64,000 bases of DNA. Origin: a virus. Within the stretch, counting starts at the first letter, position 1. Each line of letters opens with the position of its first letter. The notes under the pieces are model-generated. The model ran no database searches, was not told the origin of the DNA, and was given only the letters and a program-made list of their open reading frames with translations. The position numbers were made by a program, and so were the translations under genes. Of this stretch, positions 45,889 to 56,700 are shown piece by piece. The DNA is taken from IMG/VR virus record IMGVR_UViG_3300025598_000030, positions 20,181 to 84,180 of that record; one strand, 5' to 3'.

Positions 45889-47070
45889 ATGTCACAGTTA
45901 TTAAATGAAAGATGGTCCGAGACAAAGGAAGCTCTGCTTGAAGGCCTATCGGGTAATCGTCGTGCTTCTATGCAGGTTTGCTTAGAAAATACTCGTCGTT
46001 ACTTGGCTGAAAGCGCAACAGCAGGAGCAACAAGTGCTGGTAACGTAGCAACACTTAATCGTGTAATTCTACCAGTTATCAGACGTGTAATGCCAACAGT
46101 TATTGCCAACGAAATCATCGGCGTACAGCCAATGACAGGCCCTGTTGGTCAGATCCACACACTACGTGTACGTTATGCTGATTCAAGCTCAGGTGACAAT
46201 ATTGTAGCAGGCGAAGAAGCACTAAGCCCGTTCAAGATTGCTGCTGCTTACTCTGGTAACAATGTTGATGCAACTCCAAAAGCTGCTGCAACAAGCGTAC
46301 TTGAAGGTACACCAGGTAAGAGAATGAGCATCCAGATCCTCAAGGCTCCAGTAGAAGCCAAGTCACGCAAGCTATCAGCTCGTTGGACATTTGAGGCTGC
46401 ACAGGATGCACAGGCTCAGCAAGGTATTGATATCGAAGCAGAAATCATGGCAGCATTAGCTCAGGAAATCACAGTTGAAATCGACCAGGAAATCCTAGCT
46501 TCACTACGTGGATTGGCTTCAGTAGAACAGTCATATGACCAGAGTTTAGTTTCTGGTACAGCAACATTCGTCGGCGACGAACATGCTGCACTAGCAATCC
46601 AGATCAACCGCGTAAGCAACCTAATTGCACAGCGTACACGTCGTGGCGCAGGCAACTGGGCAGTTGTATCAAACCAGGCTCTAACAATTCTACAGAGCGC
46701 AACAACTTCAGCATTTGCTCGTACAACTGAAGGTTCATTCGAAGCTCCAACAAATACTAAGTTTGTTGGTACATTGAACGGCGCTATGAAGATTTTCGTA
46801 GACAGCTACTTAGCTGACAATATCGATAACAACCAGGTTCTTATTGGTTATAAAGGCACAAGCGAAGCTGACGCACCAGCTTTCTACTGCCCATACATTC
46901 CTCTAATGAGCTCAGGCGTTGTTCTAGATCCAGCAACCTTCGAACCAGTCGTAGGCTTCCTAACACGCTACGGTTATGTTGAACTCAGCAACACCGCAAG
47001 CAGCTTAGGTAACGCAGCCGACTACCTCGGTAAGGTCGCTATCGTAAGCGCAAACGTAAGCTTCAAGTAA
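45889..47070 (+). CDS. 23: Major capsid protein gp23
   Basis: 393 residues, shorter than T4 gp23 (521). Typical blocks are RVMPTVIANEIIGVQPMTGP with VGQIHTLRVRY, IDIEAEIMAALAQEITVEID, NWAVVSNQALTILQSATTSA and FYCPYIPLMSSGVVLDPATF. The N-terminal propeptide probably ends at Glu41 in RRYLAE-SATAGATS, a gp21-type site, leaving about 352 residues. AAGGAGA lies ~6 nt before the ATG. Codon choice differs from its neighbours, with many CAG, GCA, CTA and C-ending codons and higher GC, as expected for the most abundant virion protein. A strong terminator follows. Confidence 0.96.
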   Translation: MSQLLNERWSETKEALLEGLSGNRRASMQVCLENTRRYLAESATAGATSAGNVATLNRVILPVIRRVMPTVIANEIIGVQPMTGPVGQIHTLRVRYADSSSGDNIVAGEEALSPFKIAAAYSGNNVDATPKAAATSVLEGTPGKRMSIQILKAPVEAKSRKLSARWTFEAAQDAQAQQGIDIEAEIMAALAQEITVEIDQEILASLRGLASVEQSYDQSLVSGTATFVGDEHAALAIQINRVSNLIAQRTRRGAGNWAVVSNQALTILQSATTSAFARTTEGSFEAPTNTKFVGTLNGAMKIFVDSYLADNIDNNQVLIGYKGTSEADAPAFYCPYIPLMSSGVVLDPATFEPVVGFLTRYGYVELSNTASSLGNAADYLGKVAIVSANVSFK

Positions 47071-47095
47071 TAGAATTACTTGTAAATTTACACAG

Positions 47096-47120
47096 AAAGC
47101 CCGCCCTGTGCGGGCTTTTT
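47096..47120 (+). terminator. Rho-independent terminator after gp23
   Basis: AGCCCGC-CCTGT-GCGGGCT followed by five T. It ends the head operon 25 bp after the gp23 stop. Confidence 0.9.
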
Positions 47121-47131
47121 GCTGATTACAA

Positions 47132-47139
47132 GATAAATA
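47132..47139 (+). promoter_or_regulatory. Candidate late promoter after the gp23 terminator
   Basis: GATAAATA, predicted TSS near 47145, giving a ~75-nt leader with a short hairpin (GCAGT-ACCC-ACTGC) before the SD AAGGAG. Confidence 0.5.
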
Positions 47140-47219
47140 TTATCAGTTCGCTCATAAAGAGAGTTTATGCAGTACCCACTGCGTAGATCCTAGAACGATC
47201 TTAATATAAGGAGAAACAA

Positions 47220-47888
47220 ATGGGACGTCCAATTAAAAAGAGATTTTTTGCAGGAACCGCTGTAGTTGCTGATACTGCAGGTATGGGAGTTGTTACGCCA
47301 AACGGTGTAACTATTGTTACTAGCGGAACGAATTATTCTTCTGCACCTACAGTTGTATTCAGCCAACCAGATATATTCGGCGGCACAGTTGCTACTGGTC
47401 ACGTTACTGTTAGCGGCGGAAACATTACTAGTTTTGTAGTAGATAATGGGGGATCCGGATATATGTCCGATCCTGCAATTGCATTAACAAACACTACAGG
47501 AACCGGCGCAACATTTACAGTTGCACTTGCTCCGATTAGTAATACAGGTAAAATTACGGTAACTGCTTACTTACCGTCACCTAAAGGATTAAGTTCTAAA
47601 ACTTCAAATATTCTAAAACAAGAATCAAGTCATCGTTATCTAGTACAAAATGCAGACGGCGACGGACAATGCAAGTTAGTTGCTTCGGGTAGTTTGACTG
47701 CAGGCCAAATGAATCTTGTTGCTACTGATAGTGCAGGTGGTACTTACTATGTAACGAAGTTGACTAGCCGTAAAGCTTATCTAACATCGATTAATGGTTC
47801 GCAATTTACTAACGGTGTTGCATCATGGTTGCTTGCTAGTGCAGGATCACCACAAGCTAATGTTAGTGTAACAATTCCTGTTTCTTAA
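47220..47888 (+). CDS. Capsid-associated structural protein, probable head decoration
   Basis: 222 residues starting MGRPIKKRFFAG, an opening I recall from small virion proteins downstream of gp23 in marine T4-type phages. Residues ~25-100 hold two copies of a beta unit (VTIVTSGTNYSSAPTVVFSQ and FVVDNGGSGYMSDPAIALTN), the second in a strong Gly-Ser-Gly-Tyr form also found in the 4432-residue baseplate protein. The rest is beta-rich with no known motif. Its own late promoter and terminator suggest a separately controlled, abundant product. A head decoration role is inferred from position. Confidence 0.65.
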   Translation: MGRPIKKRFFAGTAVVADTAGMGVVTPNGVTIVTSGTNYSSAPTVVFSQPDIFGGTVATGHVTVSGGNITSFVVDNGGSGYMSDPAIALTNTTGTGATFTVALAPISNTGKITVTAYLPSPKGLSSKTSNILKQESSHRYLVQNADGDGQCKLVASGSLTAGQMNLVATDSAGGTYYVTKLTSRKAYLTSINGSQFTNGVASWLLASAGSPQANVSVTIPVS

Positions 47889-47905
47889 TAGGTAATTGAT
47901 TAATT

Positions 47906-47937
47906 AAAAAATAGCTGCCTAGTGCAGCTATTTTTTT
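47906..47937 (+). terminator. Rho-independent terminator
   Basis: AAATAGCTGC-CTAGT-GCAGCTATTT with a T run to 47937. It is followed immediately by a late-promoter-like box. Confidence 0.9.
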
Positions 47938-47938
47938 G

Positions 47939-47946
47939 GGTAAATA
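47939..47946 (+). promoter_or_regulatory. Late-promoter-like box giving a predicted leaderless mRNA
   Basis: GGTAAATA, then AAGT, then ATG at 47951. The predicted +1 (47952) falls within the start codon, one base off the exact spacing. No SD is present. It directly abuts the terminator. Confidence 0.4.
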
Positions 47947-47950
47947 AAGT

Positions 47951-48460
47951 ATGCCTTTCTATTCAAGTAACATAATTCAATATGGCGAAGTTCCTCAACA
48001 TATCCCTTGGAATGATGATGGTTCGGGGTTTTATAATGCTAGATTTCCTGACGGAAAATTTGTAGATACTGTTTTACCATTGCTACATATAGCTAATTCA
48101 TTGGTTAATGATATTAAAAATAAAACATATTATATATCATTTTCTGGGTTCAATATCAACAATATTCCTACTACTATATCCGGTATTGAAGTAGAATTAT
48201 CTATGAATAGAAGTGGAAGAATTACCGATGAAACTATACAATTAACTTATAATAATCAATTAATTGGAGAGAATAAAGCAGACGGTGATTTAGGTATTGA
48301 TAAAATATATGGTGGTTCTAATGATTTATGGGGTACAAATTTAACACCTGCAATAGTTGCAGATCCGACATTCGGAGTAACTTTACGTTTTCAAAGTCAT
48401 CCCAGCTGGCCACATAAGTCTATTCCTTTAATAGAATACGTTTCAATAAGTGTCTATTAA
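47951..48460 (+). CDS. Virion-region protein, unknown
   Basis: 169 residues, beta-rich: MPFYSSNIIQYGEVPQHIPW, then TYYISFSGFNINNIPTTISG, IEVELSMNRSGRITDETIQL and a C-terminal VTLRFQSHPSWPHKSIPLIE. The layout (IEVELSMNRSGR...) resembles jelly-roll or carbohydrate-binding domains, but I cannot assign a family. It lies in a run of structural genes. There is no SD, and the ATG is 4 nt after a late-promoter-like box, so the mRNA may be leaderless. Confidence 0.6.
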   Translation: MPFYSSNIIQYGEVPQHIPWNDDGSGFYNARFPDGKFVDTVLPLLHIANSLVNDIKNKTYYISFSGFNINNIPTTISGIEVELSMNRSGRITDETIQLTYNNQLIGENKADGDLGIDKIYGGSNDLWGTNLTPAIVADPTFGVTLRFQSHPSWPHKSIPLIEYVSISVY

Positions 48461-48462
48461 AG

Positions 48463-48470
48463 AATAAATA
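48463..48470 (+). promoter_or_regulatory. Candidate late promoter
   Basis: AATAAATA, predicted TSS near 48476, 12-nt leader with AAGGAA before the ATG at 48488. Confidence 0.45.
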
Positions 48471-48487
48471 CAGTAAAGGAAAAAGTA

Positions 48488-49498
48488 ATGACCACTAATG
48501 TCTTGAAATTACCCGGCGATTATCTTATAAACACTCCAAGTGGTAATATTACTCTCGACGCCACTGGGGTGAGTTCTGGTACTGCAGTGACCGGTACTGT
48601 AAGAATCATTGGTAATTTAGATATTATCGGCAATCAGACATTAATTGAAAGTACAAGTAGTTTAATTAAAGATAATATTATCATTTTAAATGCAGAAGAA
48701 ACTAATGCATATGTTACTTTAGGTAATAGTGGTATTGTAATTGATAGAGGTAGTTATGCAACATTAACAAACGCCGCTACATTATTATATGTAGATTCGA
48801 TCGGTATTAGTCCTGTTACCTGGACAGATAGTTCCGGAACAGTATATCAAGGATTATTTGATTTTCGTTCAGCAGGAACCGGCACTGCAATACAAGCAGC
48901 CGCGTTAAGAACTAACGGACCAAATGGCACAATTAACTTTTTAGGTGTTGAAAATCCATATGGAATGCTTAATGTTAAAGGTACGATCAATTATGCATCT
49001 AGAGTTTTAGATAACGATGACATTCCTAACAAATATTATGTAGATAATAGGATTTACACCGGTACTAATTTTGCTCAGAAATTACAGGTAGGAAATACTT
49101 TTGTACAACTTGGTGATAATTCAATACCACCTAATCAACAATACTTTTCATCAATTAATACAATGTTTGTCGGACTCGGTTCTACTAGTAACGTTGTCTT
49201 TAAATTAATTGGAACCAGTGCAGTATTTTCCGGAATCAGTTTAAACAATAATGTTATACAAGCTAATACCGGATCTGATTTGATTTTACAAGCAGGCGGA
49301 AACGGATCTATTGATCTTAATTCTGCTTTAAGGCTACAAGATCAAACTTCAATACCTCTTCCATTAGTTAATCAAACAGTTTTATATGCGTCGACAACAA
49401 CCGGCGGCGGCGGCACTGGGATATATTTTACAAATACAAATAAATCCGACGAACTAGTTAGCCGCAGAAAAGCAATAATTTATAGCATCATATTTTAA
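48488..49498 (+). CDS. Fibre-like virion structural protein
   Basis: 336 residues. TVRIIGNLDIIGNQTLIEST followed by SSLIKDNIIILNAEET is a module shared by fibre-type proteins of marine T4-type phages and resembles one in the fibre gene at 2812. Further on is NDDIPNKYYVDNRI, a typical fibre motif. The C-terminus DELVSRRKAIIYSIIF has the form of conserved tail ends in this group. It is probably part of a head or tail appendage. It has its own late promoter and a good SD (AAAGGA). Confidence 0.68.
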   Translation: MTTNVLKLPGDYLINTPSGNITLDATGVSSGTAVTGTVRIIGNLDIIGNQTLIESTSSLIKDNIIILNAEETNAYVTLGNSGIVIDRGSYATLTNAATLLYVDSIGISPVTWTDSSGTVYQGLFDFRSAGTGTAIQAAALRTNGPNGTINFLGVENPYGMLNVKGTINYASRVLDNDDIPNKYYVDNRIYTGTNFAQKLQVGNTFVQLGDNSIPPNQQYFSSINTMFVGLGSTSNVVFKLIGTSAVFSGISLNNNVIQANTGSDLILQAGGNGSIDLNSALRLQDQTSIPLPLVNQTVLYASTTTGGGGTGIYFTNTNKSDELVSRRKAIIYSIIF

Positions 49499-49508
49499 GG
49501 TATAAAAA

Positions 49509-49826
49509 ATGTCAATAAAAAATACATTAGTTCATTCTACGACAACACAAATATTTTCCGCAGTTAGTGCAGAACAAGCTGTAACTACTATGTTTTTCTG
49601 CAATACTTCGTTAACATCTAGTACAAATGTTAATGTATTCTTAGTTCCTATTGGCGGAGCTGCCGGTAATTCAAATTTAGTTATAAATGCTCTTCCAATA
49701 CCAGCAACTGAAACATTTGTATTCGATGCTGAAAAAGTTATACTCGAAAGTGGAGAAAGCATCTGGGCACAATCAACTGTAGATAATATTTTAATTGCAA
49801 CTGTAAGCTCAGTACAAACATCATGA
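49509..49826 (+). CDS. Small beta-rich virion protein
   Basis: 105 residues: TTTQIFSAVSAEQAVTTMFF, VNVFLVPIGGAAGNSNLVIN, then a C-terminal VILESGESIWAQSTVDNILI. This organisation fits a single beta-sandwich domain like small virion proteins in this phage group; no named family. AAGG precedes the ATG by ~10 nt, and its stop overlaps the next ATG by 4 bp. Confidence 0.6.
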   Translation: MSIKNTLVHSTTTQIFSAVSAEQAVTTMFFCNTSLTSSTNVNVFLVPIGGAAGNSNLVINALPIPATETFVFDAEKVILESGESIWAQSTVDNILIATVSSVQTS

Positions 49827-50629
49827 GATATATTAAAAAACTTGCATTATATTCTAAAAGTCCTATGGATGATAAATTTTCTGTTCTTCAGGACAATCGA
49901 ATTGTAACAACTAGTAAAACTACTTTAGAAGTTCCTACCGGCGCAAAAACTGATAGACCTTCCACTATTGTCGACGGTACTGTAAGATATAATACTACCT
50001 TAAATGAATTTGAAGTATATAATAGTATGGGAGGATTGAATACAAACCCACTTAATACTAATTGGGAAATTATCAGAACTATTAGACAGGCTACAATTAC
50101 TCCTCAAAATTTAGGATATGGCAATTATAATGATATCTATTTCGGTCCTCTAGCATATGATGTCGATATAACAAAACCACAAAATGTTTTAGTATTTGTT
50201 GATAATGTTTATCAAGTGCCGACTACAAATTATACTTTGGTTAAAAATCCTACAGCAGCGATTGCAACAGCAACTATAGCTGTAAGCAATACCTTTACTA
50301 TCTATCTTAATACCTTGACAAATATTGATGTAGGTGAATCGGGAATATGGAGAACAATTTCAGGCACTGGGATACAATTAGGTACTACGATCACTTCAAT
50401 TACTACCAACCTCAGTGTACCAAATAATGGCTATCCTGTAGGTATAAGTTTATCCGCGACATTATCTCAAGGAACACAAGTCACAGTTCAATATGGTTCG
50501 TATCCTGTATCCGGTGCAGCTACTTACATTAAATTTACAGGTCCGGTTCCGGCTAAACCGGTCTTTAGTTTATTAGGATTCGATGGCTATTTCCCAGCTG
50601 GGCCAAATCGTAACCTTTTTGAATCCTAA
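49823..50629 (+). CDS. Virion structural protein with fibre-type beta modules
   Basis: 268 residues. RPSTIVDGTVRYNTTLNEFE is a common fibre-shaft motif. NVLVFVDNVYQVPTTNYTLV matches the repeated -V-VN-VYQ-G-DY-type unit also used many times in the 4432-residue protein. The C-terminus is FSLLGFDGYFPAGPNRNLFE. It overlaps the upstream gene by 4 bp. Role probably structural; no enzyme motif. Confidence 0.62.
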   Translation: MRYIKKLALYSKSPMDDKFSVLQDNRIVTTSKTTLEVPTGAKTDRPSTIVDGTVRYNTTLNEFEVYNSMGGLNTNPLNTNWEIIRTIRQATITPQNLGYGNYNDIYFGPLAYDVDITKPQNVLVFVDNVYQVPTTNYTLVKNPTAAIATATIAVSNTFTIYLNTLTNIDVGESGIWRTISGTGIQLGTTITSITTNLSVPNNGYPVGISLSATLSQGTQVTVQYGSYPVSGAATYIKFTGPVPAKPVFSLLGFDGYFPAGPNRNLFES

Positions 50630-50651
50630 CAACCCCATTTAATAAAACAAT

Positions 50652-50755
50652 AATAAATATAACGATGTCGAGAATGTTCCCGACAGGAACAAACTGTGGC
50701 AAACCCGCAATGTAAGGTGGTTACCCGTGAAAATCGGTGATGACAAGGAGCCACA
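50652..50755 (+). promoter_or_regulatory. Late promoter and structured leader of the 3846-codon gene
   Basis: AATAAATA at 50652-50659 predicts +1 at 50665. The ~91-nt leader can form either TGTCG (50666-50670) with CGACA (50681-50685), or TGTTCC (50675-50680) with GGAACA (50686-50691); the two are mutually exclusive. TGTGGC (50695-50700) pairs with GCCACA (50750-50755), which ends right before the ATG and takes the last G of the SD AAGGAG. This could switch translation of the giant gene on or off. A 16-codon frame (MSRMFPTGTNCGKPAM) begins at the predicted +1 and ends at 50715. Confidence 0.45.
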
Positions 50756-53700
50756 ATGGCTATTGGTCGTATTTCAGGTCCGTTATTATCTTCTAATCTA
50801 TTACGCGATGGTGTAAACCTAGCCTTTGAAACTAATTTATTATATCTTGACGTCAATAATGGACGTATTGGTATACGTAACAGTAATCCGGCATACGAAT
50901 TAGATGTCAATGGAACTATCAATGCTAATAATTTAAAAGTTTTATATACTGGGCCGAATACAGGTGTAGCTCAATTAGGTAATCTTGTAATACAAAATGG
51001 AGTTATCACCACTAATGTTGGGCCAATCACTATACAACCTAGCGGTAATGAATCTGTAAATATTGTCGGCGATACTATTGTTACAGGAAACTTGCATGCT
51101 ACCGGTAATATTACTGCAGATGGTAATATTGTTTTAGGAAATAATACTGTTACAGATACAGTTATATTTGAATCGGAAATTGGTTCAAATATCGTTCCGA
51201 CAATTAACGACGCATTTAATTTAGGTAGTCCTGAAAGAAATTGGCTCAATGCATATGTTGATACGTTAGTTACTAATCAGGTTACTAGCACTAATACATT
51301 AAGCATCGGCTCGACTGCCGGTTTAGTACAAATTAATGCTGAATTAAGAGCATTAGGATCAAATCCGATTGGTACTGCACCGGTAATCACTAACGTTCTC
51401 CATGTTACAGTAGACGGTAATGATACCAATGATGGGCGAGCAGCTGATCCTAGTCGAGCATGTCGCACGGTTAGCGGAGCTGTCCGTAGTCCATATTATC
51501 GTCCGGGAACATTAATTAAAGTTTATAGCGGACATTATTTAGAAAATAATCCTATATTATTACAGCCAAATACTGCTGTAGTAGGAGATGATTTAAGAAC
51601 TACTAGTTTAGAACCGATTAATAAAACACAAGATCTTTTCCATGTTCAAAGTGGATGCTATCTTGCACAGATGCAGTTTTTTAATGGCAGAAGCGGATTA
51701 TTACCTGGTCCATATGTTAATGGAACTAATCGAGGTGCTTATTGTACTGCGTTCCCACCGCAAGTTAACGGAGCTAAGATCGACCTTTATCAATCGCCAT
51801 ATGTACAGAATTGCACTAATCAAAGCGGTCCTTGGTTAGTTGATGGAACAATGTTTGTTCCGAACCAAACAGTACAAGTTCCTCAAGGTGTAGGCATTGC
51901 TACATTTGAAGCAAATACAACAACACTAACAGTACAATTAACAAACGGATCGATCGTTCCGGGATTAAACGTTATTAGTGGACCACAAGATCCGGGATTT
52001 TTTAGTGCTAGAACCTTAATATTAGCTAATATTACATTTATTCAAGAACAAGTGGTTGCATTCGTTAATCAACAAGTTGCTGCTGCTACTCCGGGGTCTG
52101 CTTTTTACAATTTTACATATAACCAAGCTAAGTGTTTCAGAGATGTTGGATTAATTGTACAAAATATTTCCTATGATGTTACTTTTGGTGGTAATGAAAA
52201 AGCAGTTGAAGCAGGATTAGCCTATTGGAATGGCGTTATTAATCTTATCGAAGGTCAACAAATACAAACTACTGCAGCGATTGAATACATCGATACATTA
52301 TGTCAGTCTATTATTGTTAACCAGACAGCTCCTGTGATTACGACAGGTACCTCTCAAATAATTAATACTTCGATGATCGGTGGAGGAATCGCTAGCCAAG
52401 AAATTACCAATGCTGTTAATATCATTACTACGATTATTAATGAAGGGCCGAGTGCAGCTCCGACTAGCTTTAATAGTTGCGGACCCGAAGCTCCTTTAGT
52501 TAGCGCTGAATTATTATTACAAGCTAATAGAAATTTTCTACAAAACGAAGTAGTAGCATATGTAAATGCAACTTATCCGACTTTTGTTTATAAACAAGAT
52601 TATTGTTTTAGAGATACTGGATTAATTGTTGATGCAGTAACACAAGACATTATCCTCGGCGGGAACACCAAGAGCATTGAATGCGGTTTGAGCTATTATA
52701 CCGGAGCAAAGGATGATAGTAGCGTAGCCGAAACTGTTATTATCAATAACTTTAACTTAATTAAAAATATAATTCAAAATGGTCCAAGTGTTGCTCCTCC
52801 TTCTATTAGCGGACCGAATTTAGGAGGAGGATTCTCAAATGCACAAAATATTTTACTTAAGAACTTATTATTTGTTCAATCAGAAGTAAGTGCATATGTT
52901 CGTAGCCTGTTTAATAATAATTTTAGATTAACGCAGATACAACAAAATAAATGTTACCGAGACATTGGTACAATATTAACTGCAATCGCTAATGATGCTG
53001 CAGCCGGCGGTAATGTTAATACATTACAATCCGCATTAGCATATTACAATAACGGAGTAATTATTCTCCCTGGCAATCAGCCTGCAGAAACATTAAATGC
53101 ATTAGATTATATGCAATATATTGCGGTTAACATTATTAAAAATAACAAGTTAACCAATCTTTATCAGAATTATATATCTCAAACATTCAATCCGATTGCA
53201 GGTACTGCGATTCAAATCAATAATATCAATTCTAATATTGATAGAATTACTACAATTATTAATAATGGTCCTAACACATTAATTAACGGATTACCGATTA
53301 CACCTAGCCCGATCGGATTAAAAGCTTTAGGAGATGCATATACACAAACTGCAGCTACTTTACTAAATGCCAATCGATACTTTGTTCAATCCGAAGTGGT
53401 AGCCTATATTGACAATTATATCTATAGTAACTCTTCATATTATCAAAATTATAGTAGAACGAAATGCTTAAGAGATACCGGGTTAATTGTTGATGCTCTC
53501 GTGTTAGATCTGTTATTTGGCGGAACTAGTCAGAGCGATTTTGCTGGATTACAATATTGGAATCAAAATGGATACGTTGGGTTAATACCTTCGGAGTTAA
53601 CAACAACAACCGCTGCTATAAATTTTATTAGTAGTTTATCACAACAGATTGTACAAAATAGTACGAACGGTACAAGATATACTGCTACATATTATAATGG

Positions 53701-56700
53701 AGCATCGCCTAGTACACAAAATATTAGTTTAACTGCTGCAACCACTAATGAAGCTACATTAATTGCTAATGACTTTTCTGTAATTACAAATATTCTAAAC
53801 AATGGAACCACTGGAGTGACAGATCTAATCATTCCTAATGGCATTAATCCTGCAACAGGTAACATACTTAATGCAGTAAATTTATTGCAAGCAAATAAAG
53901 TTTATATACAAGAACAGACAGTTGCATTTGTAGAAAATACAAAAACTGCAGGGTTTACATATAGTCAGGCTAAGTGTTATCGAGATGCAGGGTATATGGT
54001 TGATAGCGTATGCTTTGACTTATTATATGGCGGTAATAAACAAGCTGTTCAAAGTGGCGTTTATTATTATTCATTCTCAACCATAGCCGGAGCTATTGCC
54101 ACTAACGAAGTAGCTCAAACTACATTAGCATATAATTATATTAAAACATTGGTCTCCTCTATTGTTAGGGGTAAACTTATAACAAATACATATCAGACCG
54201 CTGTTATGCAGGTACTTCCCGGCGAGACTGGATCATCATTAGAAGTTGAACAGATAAATTCTAATATCGATTTAATTACAGATATTATTACAGTAGGCCC
54301 TAGTATTGCTCCTCCTCCAACTCCGATTAGTAATCAATTAACCTATAACTATAATGCTATTAATGCATTTAACTTATTAACCTCAAATAGAGATTTCTTA
54401 GCAGCAGAGTTGACTGGATGGGTTGATGATACTTTTAGCGTAGGATTTAATTATAATGCTGCGAATTGTTATAGAGATACCGGGTTAATTATTGATAGTA
54501 TTGCATTTGATATTTTACAAAAAGATAATAGTCAAGCAATCTTTGCTGGATTACAGTATTGGAATCAAAAAGGATATACAGGAGCAATTAGTAAAGAATT
54601 AACAACAACTACCGCCGCAATTAATTATGCAAGTTGGTTAGCACAGAAAGTTATTACTAATACAACTGTTACTTCTTTACAAACAGCAACTACACAGATC
54701 TTTAATTTTGCAGCAAGCGGATCTACTACTGCAAGCGGTATAGTTTCTTCATTATTCTCGACAATTACGAATATTTTAACTAACGGAACTGTCGGAGTTA
54801 CTAATATTATTACTCCGAATGGTACTGCAACATCCAATACATTAATTCATAATGCTTATAACCTATTGCAGGCAAATAAAACATTTATCGAAAATGAAGT
54901 AGTTGCTTATGTTGATTTAGGTTTATCAAATTATTATTATGATAAAACAAAATGTTCACGAGATACCGGATTAATAATCGACGCTATTGCATTAGATTTA
55001 TTATATGGTGGAACAAGTCAAAGTGATTTTGCCGGATTGCAGTATTGGAATCAAGCAGGATATACTGGGCAAATTACAGTCGAATTAAATCAGACAGTAG
55101 ATGCAATTAACTTTGCTAGCTCTCTTGCACAACAAGTAGTACAAAATATCACTAACGGCACAAGATATAATCCTATATATTATCCATCGGGCCCGACTGC
55201 TCAGCAGACAGGAACTGCAGCAACTTCAGTAGAAGCTGAAATAATTGCAAATGATTTTTCTGTAATTACAAATATTTTAACAAACGGAACAGCCGGTGTA
55301 ACTGATCTTATTATACCTAATGGATATACTCCAGTTAGTACTGCTACTACAAATGCATACAATCTATTACAAAATAATAGAACATTTATTCAAGAACAAA
55401 CAGTTGCATATGTTGAGGCAACTAAACCCTCGTGGTTCGTTTATAGCACAGCAACATGTTACCGTGATGTTGGATATATAGTCGATAGTATTAGTTTTGA
55501 CTTATTATATGGCGGTAATAAACAAGCTGTTCAAAGTGGCGTTTATTATTATTCATTCTCTCCGACAGCAAGTGCAATTGCTCCGACAGAAAAAAATCAA
55601 ATAACCGCAGCATATAATTATATACAAACACTGACGAATTATATTGTACAAGGTATTGCTGTGCCGAATCCGTATCAAACTGCAATATCTCAAAGTGGAG
55701 TCGGCGGATCGGCCGGTACAAGTGTTCAAGTTTCTGCGCTTGATAATAGTATTAATAGAATTACAACTATTATCAATAATGGACCTACAGTCACTATAGG
55801 CGGATCGCTTATAACACCGACACCGATATCATTAACACAGAGTTCGGTATCTGCTGTGAAAAATGCTGTTTCTCAATTAGAATCTAATAGAGATTTCATA
55901 AGAGCTGAAGTTATTGCTTATCTTGATAATTTTATATATAGTCAAGCAAAACCAGGTTTTGTTTATGATCAAACTAAGTGTGCAAGAGATGTAGGATTAA
56001 TTGTAGATTCTCTAGCTGAAGATTTATTATTCGGCGGCAGCAGTCAAAGCAATTTCTCCGGATTGCAATACTGGGCACAATCTGGATATACAGGTTCAAT
56101 TGCAACTGAATTAACTACAACTACTGCTGCTATTTCTTATATTAGAGATTTAGCAATTAAAGTTATCACTAATGATACTACCGGAATTAGATATCAAACA
56201 TCTACGGTTCAAACTACAGTTTCCGGGATTGTTGTAACAAATAGTGAAAAACAAAAGATCTATGATGAGTTTAACTTAATAGTCGATATTATTAATAATG
56301 GAACAGCTGGAGTTACTGATTTAATTATACCTAACAGTTTAACTTCTAGTACAAATGCATTTGTTGCCGGAGCTTATACTTTATTAGAAGCTAATAAAGC
56401 ATATCTACAATCGGAAGCTGTTGCATTTGTAGAAGCTACTAAAACATATGGATATGTATATAATTCAAGCAAATGCTATCGTGATATCGGCTATATGGTC
56501 GATAGTGTAAGTTTTGATTTATTATATAACGGCAATAGACAAGCAGTACATAGCGGAGTTTATTATTATGGTTTTAGTAATATAACCGCTATACCTAATG
56601 AACAACCTCAAGTAACTGCAGCATATAACTTTATTCAAAATATTAGTTCATATATCATAACAGGACAACGTGTACCGACTCAATATCAATCAAATGTTGC

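Noticed and set aside
50666-50691. H-type pseudoknot of TGTCG/CGACA with TGTTCC/GGAACA
   Set aside because: The second connecting loop would have zero bases across a 5-bp stem, which is not sterically reasonable, so the stems are treated as alternatives.
50665-50738. A frameshifted microprotein gene continuing to NPQCKVVTRENR
   Set aside because: It needs a one-base skip and has no SD. Kept only as part of the leader finding, not as a gene.
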